A DNA stretch of 64,000 bases from Winogradskyella helgolandensis (lineage in GTDB: Bacteria > Bacteroidota > Bacteroidia > Flavobacteriales > Flavobacteriaceae), in contig NZ_JABFHO010000001.1 of assembly GCF_013404085.1 (NCBI RefSeq), positions 1,611,001 through 1,675,000 on the forward strand, given 5' to 3'. Position 1 is the stretch's first letter. Each line of letters starts with the position of its first letter. The position numbers and the translations under genes are program-made. The notes beneath the pieces are model-generated. The model made no database searches. It saw only the letters and a list, made by a program, of their open reading frames with translations, and was not told where the DNA came from. Positions 15,406 through 23,900 of this stretch are shown here, piece after piece.

Positions 15406-15491
15406 ACAAAATGCTCTTTGTTGTTTCCTTCTTCTGTTATGAATCCAAAACCTTTAGAGTCATTAAAAAATTTTACTGTACCAGTACTCAT
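15300..15491 (-). CDS. Cold-shock domain protein (CspA family)
   Basis: From the ATG at 15491 the product has 63 residues, starts MSTGTVKFFNDSKGFGFI and is a complete OB-fold cold-shock domain. RNP1 (KGFGFI) and RNP2 (HFVHIS) are intact. The frame extends nine codons upstream, but those residues are not family-like and lie close to the predicted transcription start. Such proteins bind single-stranded RNA or DNA and act as RNA chaperones. A near-consensus promoter and a terminator make it monocistronic. Its 3' half is duplicated at 10879-11050. Confidence 0.93.
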   Translation of the reverse strand: MSTGTVKFFNDSKGFGFITEEGNNKEHFVHISGLVDEIREGDNVEFDLAEGKKGLNAVNVKVI

Positions 15492-15515
15492 ATTAAAATA
15501 TATTAAATTAAGTTG

Positions 15516-15544
15516 CAAATATAATGTAATTAATTGAATTTCAA
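15516..15544 (-). promoter_or_regulatory. Promoter of the cold-shock gene
   Basis: On the minus strand TTG (15544-15542), an 18-base spacer and TATATTTG (15523-15516) match the Bacteroidota TTTG/TAnnTTTG promoter very well. Transcription would start around 15509, leaving a leader of only about 18 bases before ATG 15491. That is much shorter than the long regulatory leader of enterobacterial cspA. Confidence 0.75.
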
Positions 15545-15612
15545 TTAATTTAATGTAGTTATTTTTTATTAGAGTAACTGTTTCTCTTATTAATGTTTAT
15601 GCGCTTGGAAAT

Positions 15613-17514
15613 CTAAACATTATACTCAGATAAAGGCCTTGTAAATTTTTCAGGATCTGCCGCCAAATGGTAACGAGGATCGTCAATAGCTTCAACTATG
15701 ACATCTTTAAATTTAGGACTAGCCTTGTAAAGTAAAATTTTACAATCTTCACTTAAGTGTTTTAATTTTATTGTTTTTCCTTCAGCTTGATATTTTTCAA
15801 CGATATTAAAAATAGCTTCAATGGCCGAATGGTCCGAAATACGAGCTTCAACAAAATCAATCTCTACATTGTCTGGATCATTTTTAATATCGAATTTTTC
15901 ATTAAAAGCGGTAATACTTCCAAAGAATAATGGGCCCCAAATTTCGTAGGTTTTAGTTCCATCATCTTGTATACGCTTACGCGCTCTAATTTTCTTAGCA
16001 TTTTCCCAAGCAAAGGATAAGGCTGAAATAATCACTCCAACAAATACCGCAATTGCTAAATCAAAGAAAACAGTTACGACTGAAACAATAACAAGTACAA
16101 CAGCATCAGATATTGGAATCTTTTTCATAATTCGGAAACTAGACCAAGCAAAGGTCTCAATAACCATCATAAACATTACACCGACCAAGGCTGCGATGGG
16201 AACTTGTTCAATATACTTATCAGCAAATAAGATAAACGTAAGTAGGGTAATCGCCATCATAACACCAGATAAACGGCCTCTACCACCTGCATTAATATTA
16301 ATTACGGTTTGTCCTATCATACCACAACCACCAGTCCCACCAAAGATTCCGCTAAGCATATTTCCTGATCCTTGAGCGATACATTCTCTGTTGCCATCTC
16401 CTCTAGAATCTGTTAATTCATCTACAAGATTCATAGTCATTAATGTTTCTATCAGCCCAACCGAAGCCGCTAAAAAGGCATAAGGTGCAATAAATTTTAA
16501 TGTATCTAAGTTAAAAGGTAAATGACTCCAAAGTTCTGCAAGGTTGAGTTTGCTAGATAATTCATCAAACCCGTTTAAACCTGCTCCTCCGCCATCTCTA
16601 ATAAAGTCTCCAACATTTATGGATTGAAGTCCACTAAAAATGGAAATCAAAGTCACGATTAAAATAGCTGTTAATGCAGCTGGCATTTTTTTAGTTAATT
16701 TAGGTAAACCCCAAATTATGAACATGGTTAGCAAAACTAAAGCAATCATGATGTATAGTTTTTGGCCTTCCATTGTAGATTTTACAACTCCGTTATCTCT
16801 TACAGAATAAAAGCCATTATCTTTTATGTTAAAAACAACTTGTTTAGTATCTATATCATAAACTTGATTGTCCGCTATAACAAAAACGGTCTCACCTGTA
16901 CTGATATTTGTAACTGAGTCCTCATTTATTGAAAATATTTTGGTGTCAGAAATTAAATCTTTAACTGAATTATAACTTACATTGTAAACCAGCTCTTTAG
17001 ATACGGTTTTACGCATGTTTTGTCCGAAAACATCTTTGGTGTTCTCTTTAAACATCCCGAGTTGTGCCAAGAAAATTACAATCGCTAATCCGTTTACAAA
17101 GCCTAGCATTACTGGGTGAGGGATTAAACGTACAAATTTACCTAGCTTAAATACCCCTGCTAATATTTGAATGAATCCCATTAAAACTACGGCTGCTAGT
17201 AAATAAAAATAACCCATGTTATCCACAGGTGTGTCAAATAATAAACCTTTAGCATGTCCTTCTTGAATCATGTGAACAAATATAACAGCAACAGCTCCTG
17301 CAGCTCCAGAGATTAAACCAGGTCTTCCTCCAAAAAGTGCGGATATAATTCCAATTATAAAGGCGCCGAAGAGGGCTACAATTGGGCTAATTTGAGCGAC
17401 AAATGCAAAGGCAACAACTTCAGGAATCATTGCTAAGGATACCGTAACTCCAGCTAGAATATCATTTTTAGGGTTTTGAGTAAAGTTTTTTAGGGTGTTT
17501 TTCCCAAATTTCAT
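15613..17514 (-). CDS. SulP family inorganic anion transporter with STAS domain
   Basis: The 633-residue protein has the SulP plan. An N-terminal membrane domain contains SLAMIPEVVAFAFVAQ and the conserved GxxGGCGMIGQTVININAGGRGRLSG segment (about 385-415). A C-terminal cytoplasmic STAS domain follows (about 500-600, ISDHSAIEAIFNIVEKY). Family members carry sulfate, bicarbonate or other anions, commonly as sodium symporters or exchangers, but the substrate cannot be read here. A hydrophilic insert of about 80 residues (about 155-240) lies between two membrane segments and is not part of the usual SulP core. A possible -7 box TATCTTTG lies at 17544-17537 on the minus strand. The gene has its own promoter region and is preceded by a strong terminator hairpin. 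Confidence 0.88.
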   Translation of the reverse strand: MKFGKNTLKNFTQNPKNDILAGVTVSLAMIPEVVAFAFVAQISPIVALFGAFIIGIISALFGGRPGLISGAAGAVAVIFVHMIQEGHAKGLLFDTPVDNMGYFYLLAAVVLMGFIQILAGVFKLGKFVRLIPHPVMLGFVNGLAIVIFLAQLGMFKENTKDVFGQNMRKTVSKELVYNVSYNSVKDLISDTKIFSINEDSVTNISTGETVFVIADNQVYDIDTKQVVFNIKDNGFYSVRDNGVVKSTMEGQKLYIMIALVLLTMFIIWGLPKLTKKMPAALTAILIVTLISIFSGLQSINVGDFIRDGGGAGLNGFDELSSKLNLAELWSHLPFNLDTLKFIAPYAFLAASVGLIETLMTMNLVDELTDSRGDGNRECIAQGSGNMLSGIFGGTGGCGMIGQTVININAGGRGRLSGVMMAITLLTFILFADKYIEQVPIAALVGVMFMMVIETFAWSSFRIMKKIPISDAVVLVIVSVVTVFFDLAIAVFVGVIISALSFAWENAKKIRARKRIQDDGTKTYEIWGPLFFGSITAFNEKFDIKNDPDNVEIDFVEARISDHSAIEAIFNIVEKYQAEGKTIKLKHLSEDCKILLYKASPKFKDVIVEAIDDPRYHLAADPEKFTRPLSEYNV

Positions 17515-17587
17515 AGTATATACTTTTAAAAGTCGGCAAAGATAGATTATTTAGATTTAAGGTCTCATGTTATAGAATTTAGGAAAC

Positions 17588-17627
17588 AAAAAAAAAAGCA
17601 CTAGTATAAAACTAGTGCTTTTTTTTA
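17588..17627. terminator. Bidirectional terminator
   Basis: AGCACTAGT (17597-17605) and ACTAGTGCT (17611-17619) form a perfect 9-bp stem with loop ATAAA, flanked by an A-run on the left and a T-run on the right. It ends the DUF4136 gene on the minus strand. Confidence 0.88.
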
Positions 17628-17641
17628 TGTAATAAAAGTTG

Positions 17642-18190
17642 TTATTGCTCTGGAGGAAACTGTACCAACATTTTAGATACAAATTCTTTTATACGAGCCT
17701 CTTTCTTTTCAGCATTACTAGAATTTAGATTTCCAGTGCCAGAACCTTGCCAGATTAACTCTTTCTTATTGGTATCAATAAGATCTATAAATAGCATACC
17801 TTCAGTAGTGGTGGTTACTTGGTTATTATTCCAGCCTGATCTCCAGCCCCAGCCACCATAGCCTCCCCAACCCCAAGCTCCATTGCCCCAAGCATTGTTG
17901 TAAACGTCAACACGTTGGTTAGATTTGGTAAATATGCTTACTAGCATATCTGGATTTTCTGATTTTGTATAGCCTTTAGCCATTAGTTCTGCTTCAATAG
18001 CTCTTAAAATTCTTCGCTTATCAATGTCGTTGATTTCTGCTTTGTCAATTCCAGGTTTGAAAAAAGCAAAAGTTTTGTAAGTGTCAAAATTGGCTTCTCT
18101 ATCGTAATCAGCAGCAACTTTAACTGAGCTGCAAGATGCTAATCCTATTAATAAAAGAAACATTGGAGTGAATTTGAGTAGTTTTTTCAT
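17642..18190 (-). CDS. DUF4136 lipoprotein
   Basis: Starting at ATG 18190 (MKKLLKFTPMFLLLIGLASC), the product has 182 residues with a classical lipobox ending LASC. An in-frame upstream extension to 18238 adds no signal-peptide character and would run into hutU. The mature part matches the DUF4136 family: a YDREANFDTYKTFAFFKP start, a middle helix, and a beta-rich C-terminus. A Gly/Trp-rich loop (about residues 105-125) is notable. The family is periplasmic or outer-membrane anchored and has no defined role. The 17-base gap to hutU suggests co-transcription, though no functional link is apparent. Confidence 0.85.
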   Translation of the reverse strand: MKKLLKFTPMFLLLIGLASCSSVKVAADYDREANFDTYKTFAFFKPGIDKAEINDIDKRRILRAIEAELMAKGYTKSENPDMLVSIFTKSNQRVDVYNNAWGNGAWGWGGYGGWGWRSGWNNNQVTTTTEGMLFIDLIDTNKKELIWQGSGTGNLNSSNAEKKEARIKEFVSKMLVQFPPEQ

Positions 18191-18209
18191 AATGGCTTTG
18201 TTTTTAAAG

Positions 18210-20210
18210 TTAAACGTTATTAAATAAGCTGTCATCAACGAAATTTGGCAAGGTTACTTTTAAGTTAGGTTCAATTTCCATAGCGCGTTTTATAGCAAAA
18301 ACGGCTCCTTCATTTCTCGCCCAACTTCGTCTTGAGATACCATTGTTAACATCCCAAAACAGCATTTGTTTTAATCGTTTTGATGCTTCCTTAGTACCAT
18401 CAAGAACCATACCAAATCCGCCGTTTATTGCTTCGCCCCATCCGACGCCTCCTCCGTTATGGATACTTACCCAAGTAGCTCCTCTGAAGCTGTCTCCAAT
18501 AACATTGTGAATGGCCATATCTGCTGTAAAGCGTGAGCCATCATAAATATTGCTCGTTTCTCGATAAGGGGAATCGGTTCCTGAAACATCGTGATGATCT
18601 CTACCTAAAACAACAGTTCCAATCTCTCCATCGTTAATGGCTTTGTTGAATGCTTCTGCGATTTTCATTCTTCCTTCCGCATCTGCATATAAGATTCTTG
18701 CTTGCGATCCTACAACGAGTTTATTGTCTTGAGCTCCTTTGATCCATTGGATATTATCAGCCATTTGTTGCTGAATTTCTAAAGGTGAATTCTTTTTAAT
18801 GTCTTCTAAAACTTTACAAGCAATTTCATCTGTTTTCGCTAAATCTTCAGGTTTGCCAGAAGCGCAAACCCAACGGAAAGGTCCAAAACCATAATCAAAA
18901 CACATTGGGCCCATAATATCTTGAACATAACTGGGGTATCTAAAATCAATACCATTATCAGCCATAATATCCGCTCCAGCGCGTGATGCTTCTAGTAAAA
19001 AGGCGTTACCATAATCGAAGAAATAAGTGCCTTTTGCTGTGTGTTTGTTTATGGTCTTGGTATGACGACGTAAGGTTTCTTGAACTTTCTCTTTAAATAA
19101 TTCTGGATGATTCGCCATCATGTCGTTAGCATCTTCAAAAGAAATATCTACAGGGTAATAGCCACCAGCCCAAGGATTGTGTAATGATGTTTGGTCACTA
19201 CCAAGGTCGATATGAATATTTGCTTCGTCAAATTTTTCCCAGACATCGACGATGTTTCCTAAATAGGCGATTGATATCGTTTCTTTTTCGGCTTTGGCTT
19301 TATTCACCCGATTAACGAGTTGGTCTAAATTCGTTATTTTTTCATCAATCCAACCTTGATCTAATCTTACTTGCGTGATTTTTGGGTTTACTTCAGCGCA
19401 AACTGTGATACAACCAGCAATGTTTCCTGCTTTTGGTTGCGCTCCAGACATACCGCCTAATCCAGAGGTGACGAATAGATTGCCTTTTGGAGCTTTTTTT
19501 ATTTTTCTAAAACCATTGAGAACAGTAATAGTGGTGCCGTGTACGATGCCTTGTGGTCCAATATACATGTAGCTTCCGGCAGTCATTTGTCCGTATTGTG
19601 TAACCCCTAAAGCGTTAAACTTCTCCCAATCGTCAGGCTTAGAATAATTGGGAATCATCATACCATTGGTGACTATAACTCTTGGGGCTTCTTTATGTGA
19701 AGGGAATAATCCCATGGGATGACCAGAATACATGGTTAAAGTTTGCTCATCACTCATTTCTGCCAAATATTTCATAGTTAAGCGGTATTGTGCCCAATTT
19801 GAAAACACACCTCCATTGCCGCCATAAGTTATTAATTCGTGTGGATGTTGTGCCACAGCATAGTCTAAATTATTCTGAATCATAAGCATTATTGCAGCTG
19901 CTTGAGTTGACTTTGCAGGATATTCAGAAATAGGTCTGGCATACATTTTATAATCTGGTCGTAGACGATACATATAAATTCGTCCATAAGTATCTAGCTC
20001 GTGTTTGAACTCAGGTAATAACGTTTTATGATCTTTTTTGTCAAAATAGCGTAAGGCATTTCTAAGTGCTAATTTTTCTTCCTCCGCAGAAAGAATCGCT
20101 TTACGTTTGGGTGCATGATTTATGGAAGCGTCATAAGGCTTTGGGGCTGGTAATATATTTGGAATGCCTTCTAGTATTTGGTCTTTAAAAGAGAGTTTTG
20201 TAGTCTGCAT
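18210..20210 (-). CDS. hutU: Urocanate hydratase
   Basis: The 666-residue protein contains the urocanase core, including TSGLGGMSGAQ (NAD-binding region), GRDHHDVSGTDSPYRETSNI and VSIHNGGGVGWGEAINGGFGM near the C-terminus. The enzyme hydrates urocanate to imidazolonepropionate in histidine degradation, using tightly bound NAD. The protein is about 110 residues longer than the 555-residue proteobacterial enzyme, and longer forms are common in Bacteroidota. No other hut gene is in the window. Its ATG overlaps the stop of the upstream 53-codon DUF5522 gene by one base. Confidence 0.93.
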   Translation of the reverse strand: MQTTKLSFKDQILEGIPNILPAPKPYDASINHAPKRKAILSAEEEKLALRNALRYFDKKDHKTLLPEFKHELDTYGRIYMYRLRPDYKMYARPISEYPAKSTQAAAIMLMIQNNLDYAVAQHPHELITYGGNGGVFSNWAQYRLTMKYLAEMSDEQTLTMYSGHPMGLFPSHKEAPRVIVTNGMMIPNYSKPDDWEKFNALGVTQYGQMTAGSYMYIGPQGIVHGTTITVLNGFRKIKKAPKGNLFVTSGLGGMSGAQPKAGNIAGCITVCAEVNPKITQVRLDQGWIDEKITNLDQLVNRVNKAKAEKETISIAYLGNIVDVWEKFDEANIHIDLGSDQTSLHNPWAGGYYPVDISFEDANDMMANHPELFKEKVQETLRRHTKTINKHTAKGTYFFDYGNAFLLEASRAGADIMADNGIDFRYPSYVQDIMGPMCFDYGFGPFRWVCASGKPEDLAKTDEIACKVLEDIKKNSPLEIQQQMADNIQWIKGAQDNKLVVGSQARILYADAEGRMKIAEAFNKAINDGEIGTVVLGRDHHDVSGTDSPYRETSNIYDGSRFTADMAIHNVIGDSFRGATWVSIHNGGGVGWGEAINGGFGMVLDGTKEASKRLKQMLFWDVNNGISRRSWARNEGAVFAIKRAMEIEPNLKVTLPNFVDDSLFNNV

Positions 20211-20371
20211 TACTTTTGTTTTAATGTGTTTTTATTGAATCCATATGGGCAATGTCTGCAGCCGCTTTCGCAGCAATAACCACGTTTCAAATGGTATTGT
20301 TCTGTGAAACAGCGATAGCCTTCAGGTGTTAAATAGTAGTCTCCGTCTTCAATTGGAACGTATTTCTTCAT
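20210..20371 (-). CDS. DUF5522 family small cysteine-rich protein
   Basis: A 53-residue protein starts MKKYVPIEDGDYYLTPEGYR and carries QYHLKRGYCC followed by SGCRHCPYGF. The CC-x3-C-x2-C arrangement looks like a metal-binding knuckle and is the signature of the small DUF5522 proteins common in Bacteroidota. Its TAA shares one base with the hutU ATG (TAATG), so translation of hutU is probably coupled to it. Its function is unknown. Linkage to urocanase hints at a maturation or regulatory role, but such genes also occur elsewhere. Confidence 0.82.
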   Translation of the reverse strand: MKKYVPIEDGDYYLTPEGYRCFTEQYHLKRGYCCESGCRHCPYGFNKNTLKQK

Positions 20372-20586
20372 AGTTAATGCCAAATAAACTTTAAAATGAT
20401 GGGTTAAATTAGTTTCTATTCCCTTTATATTTTAATTTAAAATAAAAACGTAACCAATAATGCTATGCTTATATTTTCAATTATATTTATAGAAGATATA
20501 TTTCAAATTTACCTTCAATAATTTAAAAATTCATTTGGTATAACAAAGATAATGTAATTTGGTTTGATTTTTGAAACGAATAAAAC

Positions 20587-20916
20587 ATGATATTGATTTC
20601 GAAATATATAGTGCCTAGAGGTTATTTAGGAATAACGATTTTTCCGTTTATGTTTTTAAGATCTAAAGATTTAAAAGGAAATGGTGTACTTGTAAATCAT
20701 GAAAAAATTCATTTGAGACAACAAGTTGAACTGTTTATTATTCCATTCTATATCCTTTATGCACTTGAATTTTTAATTCGATTAATTCAATATAAAAACT
20801 GGCAACTAGCTTATAGAAATATTTCTTTTGAACGTGAAGCTTATAAAAACGAAAAAGACCTTGACTATTTAAAATCAAGGTCTTTATGGCAATTTATTAG
20901 TTATATTAATCGCTAG
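20587..20916 (+). CDS. Small HExxH-containing protein, unknown function
   Basis: The 109-residue protein contains HEKIHLRQQ (about residues 39-47), a zincin-like HExxH motif. A hydrophobic helix follows (FIIPFYILYALEFLIRLI, about 50-67), and then FEREAY (about 81-86), where a third metal-binding glutamate could lie. Small proteins of this pattern occur widely in Flavobacteriia and are usually left as hypothetical. It may be a minimal membrane-associated metallopeptidase. The start is an ATG preceded by AATAAAAC. Its TAG stop lies in the same CTAG tetranucleotide that provides the stop of the convergent 1711-residue gene. Confidence 0.7.
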   Translation: MILISKYIVPRGYLGITIFPFMFLRSKDLKGNGVLVNHEKIHLRQQVELFIIPFYILYALEFLIRLIQYKNWQLAYRNISFEREAYKNEKDLDYLKSRSLWQFISYINR

Positions 20917-23900
20917 TTTTTTAAAATGATTTTTTGAGATTTTGATCGTCCATGTATTAATGTTGCTTTTACAATATAAGTCCCATCTGATAAGTTATGG
21001 TTTTTTAATATGAATTCAGTGTCGGTAATAGCGCTCTTACTAAATAATACACGCCCCAAAAGATCGTAAATAATAACGGATTCTATTGGGCTTTGCTCTG
21101 ACATTACTTTAATATAACTATGATTAGGAGCTAGGATGTTTAAGCTACTTAATTCAAAATCTGACATACTTAATACTTCAACAGTATATCTTAAGATAAA
21201 TCTATCGTTATAGCTTCCGGCATCACTACTGAAACTATAAGGTGATACTCTTAGATTATGAATTGTATTGGTATAAGTATCTTCAATATAGATTGATTGA
21301 TTGGTAGTGTTAAATAACCCATCAAGTGTATTTATGGCAATAGTGTAATTTCCACTTGAAGAAATTTCAATTCCTAAAGGAACTAAATCTGAATCGTTAA
21401 ATGGCGTTGATCGTCCTTGAATAGCCATTTCTTCAGTGTATATCAAAGAGTAGAAGCGATTACTTGTTCCACTTAATTCAAACCCATCATAAATTCTGTC
21501 GAAATTATTCGTGGCATTGTCAATATAGCCTACTAAAATGGAATTTGCCTTATTATTTGGTGCGATAAGATCTAGCCAGATTCGGTGTTTTTCGATAACA
21601 TCTTGACTGGAGTTTTCTGTGCTTCTGTAAAATTCATTATTATCAATTGGCACTATTCCAGAGTTGAGACGCATATTGTTATTAAAAGATACATTGGAAG
21701 GTGATGGTGCATCGTGATCCATGAGTACAAAGAAAGCTTGTCCAGCTCCAATATTGCCGTTAAATCCAGATGGATTTGAGCCCGTACTATTATAACCAAT
21801 ATAGTCATTAGCGTTATAGTTGTAGGCATAATCTCCATAAAAGGGGTCAGTTGCTGAACTTGGGGTCGATTGATGACGCCATAAATAGACTGTTCCAAAT
21901 ATTGTTGGAGTATTTATATCACCAGTATCATCCAAAATACTAGCATTTTGTGTAATAAATGCATCGGCAGAAATTCCTGATGGGTAGGGGTTTCCAATTA
22001 AGTTCCAATTATCATCTAGTGCGGTTGCCATAGTATTTCCCGCGCCATCATAATCAGGACCAGAATAACCTCCATGTACAATTGTAACCTGATAGGCTCC
22101 ATTTCTAGGAACACCTCTAAATTCTACTGTATTCGTTGCGATAGCAGTTTCTGGGTTGGTACCAGAAACGCCACGAATAATATAGCCTTTACCTGGTTGC
22201 ATAACCTCGGTAGTCGCTTGCCAATCTCCATAATTGCCATCACCATTACCTGGTACGGTTGGTATCCAATTGTATCTTGAATTTGAGCCTGGTGACACGT
22301 CAGCGACGTTAAAATTCGCGACAGGTGACGACCAATAGACGTAATCTTGAGGGTTTAAACTTGAAACCGTGCGTTGCATTTGAATATTGCCAGAATTAGT
22401 GATGCCTGAATTGGTTATTTGAACTAAGTTTGAACCATTTCTCAATATGACTTTTCCGTCTGTTTCAATAACAACAGCGTCGGTAACAATTAAATTAGCA
22501 TATTGTTGTAGCTCTAAATAACCATCATCTCTAACGTTTAATGATCTTAGTTGTGCTGGAGGCGGTGGAGTTGGTGGTGTTCCTAAAACGATAGGTGAGT
22601 TGTTATTGGAGGTAACTAAATCGGGAATGATTACACAGTTTTCATCGGTAGGGATACCACTTGGCGTCCAGTTGTCGTCATCGTACCAATCTGTACTTTG
22701 TGAGCCATTCCAGGTTTTTTTATTATTTATAATTGCTACGGTATCTGTACAGCTATTGATGTCTGTTGCTGTATATGTTTGTGTATCCATTGGTGCTGCG
22801 TAAACGATTTCAGAATATGTATTTGAAATGTATGGTGTGCTTAAACTAACATCGGTATACAACCCTTCAGCAGGTGACCAAGTGATTTGTGGAGGTGTCG
22901 TGGTGCCGGGTACTGTTAGTGAAATATCGTCTATATACCAATTGCTGAGACCAAATGGTCTGCCACTTAATATAAAACGAATACGCAAACTGGTACCCGA
23001 TAAAGCAGATAGATCGCTATTACGTAGAACGATATTACGAGTTTCTTGACTAATATTATTAGAAACAGAGTTTATTCTATATTGGTTAGTCCAGCCTCCG
23101 TTGTCTAAATTTGTTTGTATTGCTACTGAATAGTTGTATGAGTTATTATAGTGTGATAAATATTGTTTCAAGCTTAATTGTAGGTCGGTTTGGCCACTAA
23201 TATCTATTGCAGGTGTGGTTAATGTCCTAGTTCCACTGGCAGTTGTGCTAGAGCCTCCATTTAATCTTGCTTCGTATGGAGTGCCTCCTGCATATGATGA
23301 ATTTGTAATACTCCAAGCTCCTCCGTTTCCATTATTTATTGTCCAACCGGTTGGTAATCCAGGTCCATCAAAATCTTCTGAAAAAATATAGATTGGAGTA
23401 TAGGTTGCCGTTGCATTGGTGGTGAGTTCTGTATAATTGAGCGTACAGTCATCTGCGCCTATTGGGTAGATGGTATCTGTGATAATTAAATCACAAGAGC
23501 TCTCGCAAGTTATATTAGCTGCCCAGCCAGATCTTATTCCTGAAAAATCACTATCAAAAACAAAGGTTAAGGCTCCTGAAGTGTCGCTAGATGCAAATGG
23601 GCCTGGTGTGGTGGTTCCGGAAAACTCTCCAAGTAATGGGTATGTTTCGTCAGGACCATCGTATACAGAAAGGTAATCATAGCCTGATTCTGTATTGAAA
23701 GCTGTAAATGTAGCGACGACATAATCTCCAGGGTTGTCAGGAAAGAATGTGGATGTTTCTGTTTCATTTGTAGAATAATTTTCACTTGCACCGCCAGAGT
23801 CATAAAATGTAGTGCCGCAAGAAGGAGGGGGTACACAGGTGATATCTGCAGCCCAGCCACTATTTTGAACAGAGCCATTACTGGTAAAAACAAAGGTCAG

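Noticed and set aside
18191..18238. Longer start of the DUF4136 gene overlapping hutU
   Set aside because: It would bury the lipoprotein signal peptide behind sixteen unrelated residues; ATG 18190 gives a clean signal and lipobox.
23567..23893. 108-residue minus-strand ORF in another frame of the CUB gene
   Set aside because: It is a by-product of the repetitive coding sequence; the long frame has signal peptide, domains and sorting tail.
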